Source: Pelagibacteraceae bacterium BACL5 MAG-120820-bin39
GTDB taxonomy: Bacteria; Pseudomonadota; Alphaproteobacteria; Pelagibacterales; Pelagibacteraceae
DNA: 13,433 nt
NCBI GenBank assembly: GCA_001438335.1
Contig: LIBV01000021.1
Location: 1 to 13,433, forward strand
Reading direction: 5' to 3'
In this document: in pieces, positions 12,229-13,433 of the stretch
Position numbering within the stretch: the stretch's first letter is position 1
How the letters are laid out: each line of letters opens with the position of its first letter
Made by a program: the position numbers and the translations under genes
The notes under the pieces: model-generated
Database searches by the model: none
What the model was told of the DNA's origin: nothing
Seen by the model: only the letters and a program-made list of their open reading frames with translations

Positions 12229-13407
12229 TTATTTGTTTTGAAGTGAAAATTGAATTAAATCGATATTTTTTGATTTAAATCCTGCTTCACAATATGAAAG
12301 ATAGAATTCCCACATTCTTTTAAATGTAAGATCAAATCCTTGGTTTTTAATTAATTCCCATTTTTGGTTAAAAGTTTCCCTCCACATCGCTAATGTTTTT
12401 GAATAATGAACTGCATAAGAATTATATTCATTAAAATTTAAATGGTTTGACTCTGCATATTTCTTTAAACTTTGTTTTGATGGTAAAAAACCACCTGGAA
12501 AAATATATTTTTGGATAAAGTCTTGTCTATTTTTGTATCGATCAAACAAACTATCATCTATGGTAATTGCTTGAATAGCTGCAGTGCCTCCTGGAGTTAA
12601 GTTATTTTTAAGAGTATTAAAGTAACTTGCTAAATAATTTTGACCAACTGCTTCAATCATTTCTATAGAAGCAATCGAGTTGTATTGGCCTTTTAAGTCT
12701 CGATAATCTTTAATCTCAATATTTATTTTTTCATTTAAACCACAATTATGAATCCTTTGTTTGGCGAATTCATACTGCTTTTGAGAAATGGTAATACAAT
12801 CAAGTTTTACATCATAATTCTTTCCTAAATACTCAGCAAAACCACCCCAACCACAGCCAATTTCTAAAACTTTATCTCCTGAATTTGGTTTTATTAAATT
12901 AATCAATTTTTGATATTTATTATTCTGTGCCGTGGGTAGATCGAGTGAATAGTCATCAAAAATTGCACTCGAATAAGTTAAAGTTTCATCTAACCATAAA
13001 GAGAAAAAATCATTACCAAGATCATAGTGCTTAGCAATATTTTCCTTGCTTCTATTTTTGGTATTTTTGATAAATCTGTTTTTGAAAAAATTTATCAATG
13101 GTAAATCAAGGAGACCAGAAAATTTATAAACAATTTTAATATTTCTTGCCATGATTTCGATTAAATTTGAAAGGTTTGGGGTTTCAAATTCACCACGCAT
13201 ATAACATTCTGCAAATCCGATAGATCCTCCTTTAATCAAATTATAAGTCAAAGCAGGAGTCTTAATGATAATTTTAGCTTTTAGTGTATTGTTTAGATCA
13301 CCAAACAAAAACTGTTCTCCATTACAATTTATAACTTCTAAAGAGCCATTTTGTAAATTTTTTAATAAGCTAAATACAATTTTGTCTGAAATATTATGCA
13401 ATAACAT
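12229..13407 (-). CDS. CFA-like SAM-dependent fatty acyl methyltransferase
   Basis: This 392-residue protein has the full cyclopropane-fatty-acyl-phospholipid synthase architecture: an N-terminal domain of about 110 residues, then a class I methyltransferase. HYDLGNDFF is at 127-135, the SAM loop LEIGCGWGG at 181-189, the Glu of IEMIEAVG at E252, YIFPGG at 301-306 and HYSKTLAMW at 334-342. Set against E. coli Cfa from memory, E239 and Y317 are kept (E252, Y335). C139 becomes Ser (S147 in TYSSAIF) and H266 becomes Gln (Q279), and both are described bicarbonate-site residues. The enzyme may therefore methylate unsaturated acyl chains without closing a cyclopropane, as UfaM-type enzymes do in furan/methyl fatty acid synthesis; that is inference. 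The ATG overlaps an upstream TAA (TAATG), and DUF3833 follows 16 bp downstream. Confidence 0.88.
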   Translation of the reverse strand: MLLHNISDKIVFSLLKNLQNGSLEVINCNGEQFLFGDLNNTLKAKIIIKTPALTYNLIKGGSIGFAECYMRGEFETPNLSNLIEIMARNIKIVYKFSGLLDLPLINFFKNRFIKNTKNRSKENIAKHYDLGNDFFSLWLDETLTYSSAIFDDYSLDLPTAQNNKYQKLINLIKPNSGDKVLEIGCGWGGFAEYLGKNYDVKLDCITISQKQYEFAKQRIHNCGLNEKINIEIKDYRDLKGQYNSIASIEMIEAVGQNYLASYFNTLKNNLTPGGTAAIQAITIDDSLFDRYKNRQDFIQKYIFPGGFLPSKQSLKKYAESNHLNFNEYNSYAVHYSKTLAMWRETFNQKWELIKNQGFDLTFKRMWEFYLSYCEAGFKSKNIDLIQFSLQNK

Positions 13408-13433
13408 TAGTTTTCAATAGTAATATTGTTTTT
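13407..13433 (-). CDS. Possible 3' end of an upstream gene (edge fragment)
   Basis: Reading minus from the window edge, eight open codons end in a TAA whose last base is the A of the methyltransferase ATG (TAATG). This is the same coupling as between the two formate dehydrogenase genes. Eight codons say nothing about identity. In related clusters a DUF1365 gene often precedes the CFA-like gene, which is a guess here. Confidence 0.35.
   Translation of the reverse strand, partial: KNNITIEN

Overview
This is a compact, AT-rich bacterial window (roughly 30% G+C by eye) with almost no intergenic DNA. Gene borders overlap or lie a few bases apart, and most starts lack a good Shine-Dalgarno sequence. 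Gene content and style suggest a streamlined marine alphaproteobacterium, most likely of the SAR11/Pelagibacterales kind. That assignment is an inference from composition and content, because no rRNA or other marker gene is present.

Bases 1-9308 form a formate-oxidation island. On the minus strand, mobA and moeA (moeA cut by the window edge) make and finish the molybdopterin guanine dinucleotide cofactor. Divergent from them is a tight plus-strand operon of six genes. In order they encode a small IscU/NifU-like Fe-S scaffold, an HPP-family membrane protein, the sulfurtransferase FdhD, a fused diaphorase subunit (FdsG/NuoE plus FdsB/NuoF modules), the large molybdo/tungsto-iron-sulfur catalytic subunit of NAD+-dependent formate dehydrogenase, and the pseudokinase AMPylase SelO. 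Together these cover metal-cofactor synthesis, cofactor sulfuration, Fe-S supply, possibly formate entry, and the enzyme. The two-subunit layout, with fused beta subunit and no FdsD, resembles the heterodimeric FDH1 of Methylobacterium more than the FdsGBACD enzyme of Rhodobacter.

Bases 9311-10899 (minus) carry a TspO/MBR membrane protein followed 2 bp later by a DAO-family FAD-dependent oxidoreductase. Divergent from tspO is a short-chain dehydrogenase (10906-11667). It converges with, and overlaps by 4 bp, a minus-strand pair: a CFA-like SAM-dependent lipid methyltransferase and a DUF3833 lipoprotein. This last group looks like a membrane-lipid modification cluster. Its next gene probably ends in the final 27 bases.

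The points most worth following are these: the HPP transporter inside a formate dehydrogenase operon; the dedicated scaffold with a Cys-rich loop; a Cys-to-Gly change in the [4Fe-4S] loop of the diaphorase with new cysteines nearby; loss of two bicarbonate-ligand residues in the CFA-like enzyme; and two very short divergent junctions with overlapping back-to-back -10 elements. No tRNA, rRNA, CRISPR array, insertion sequence or gene-free stretch over 300 bases was seen.
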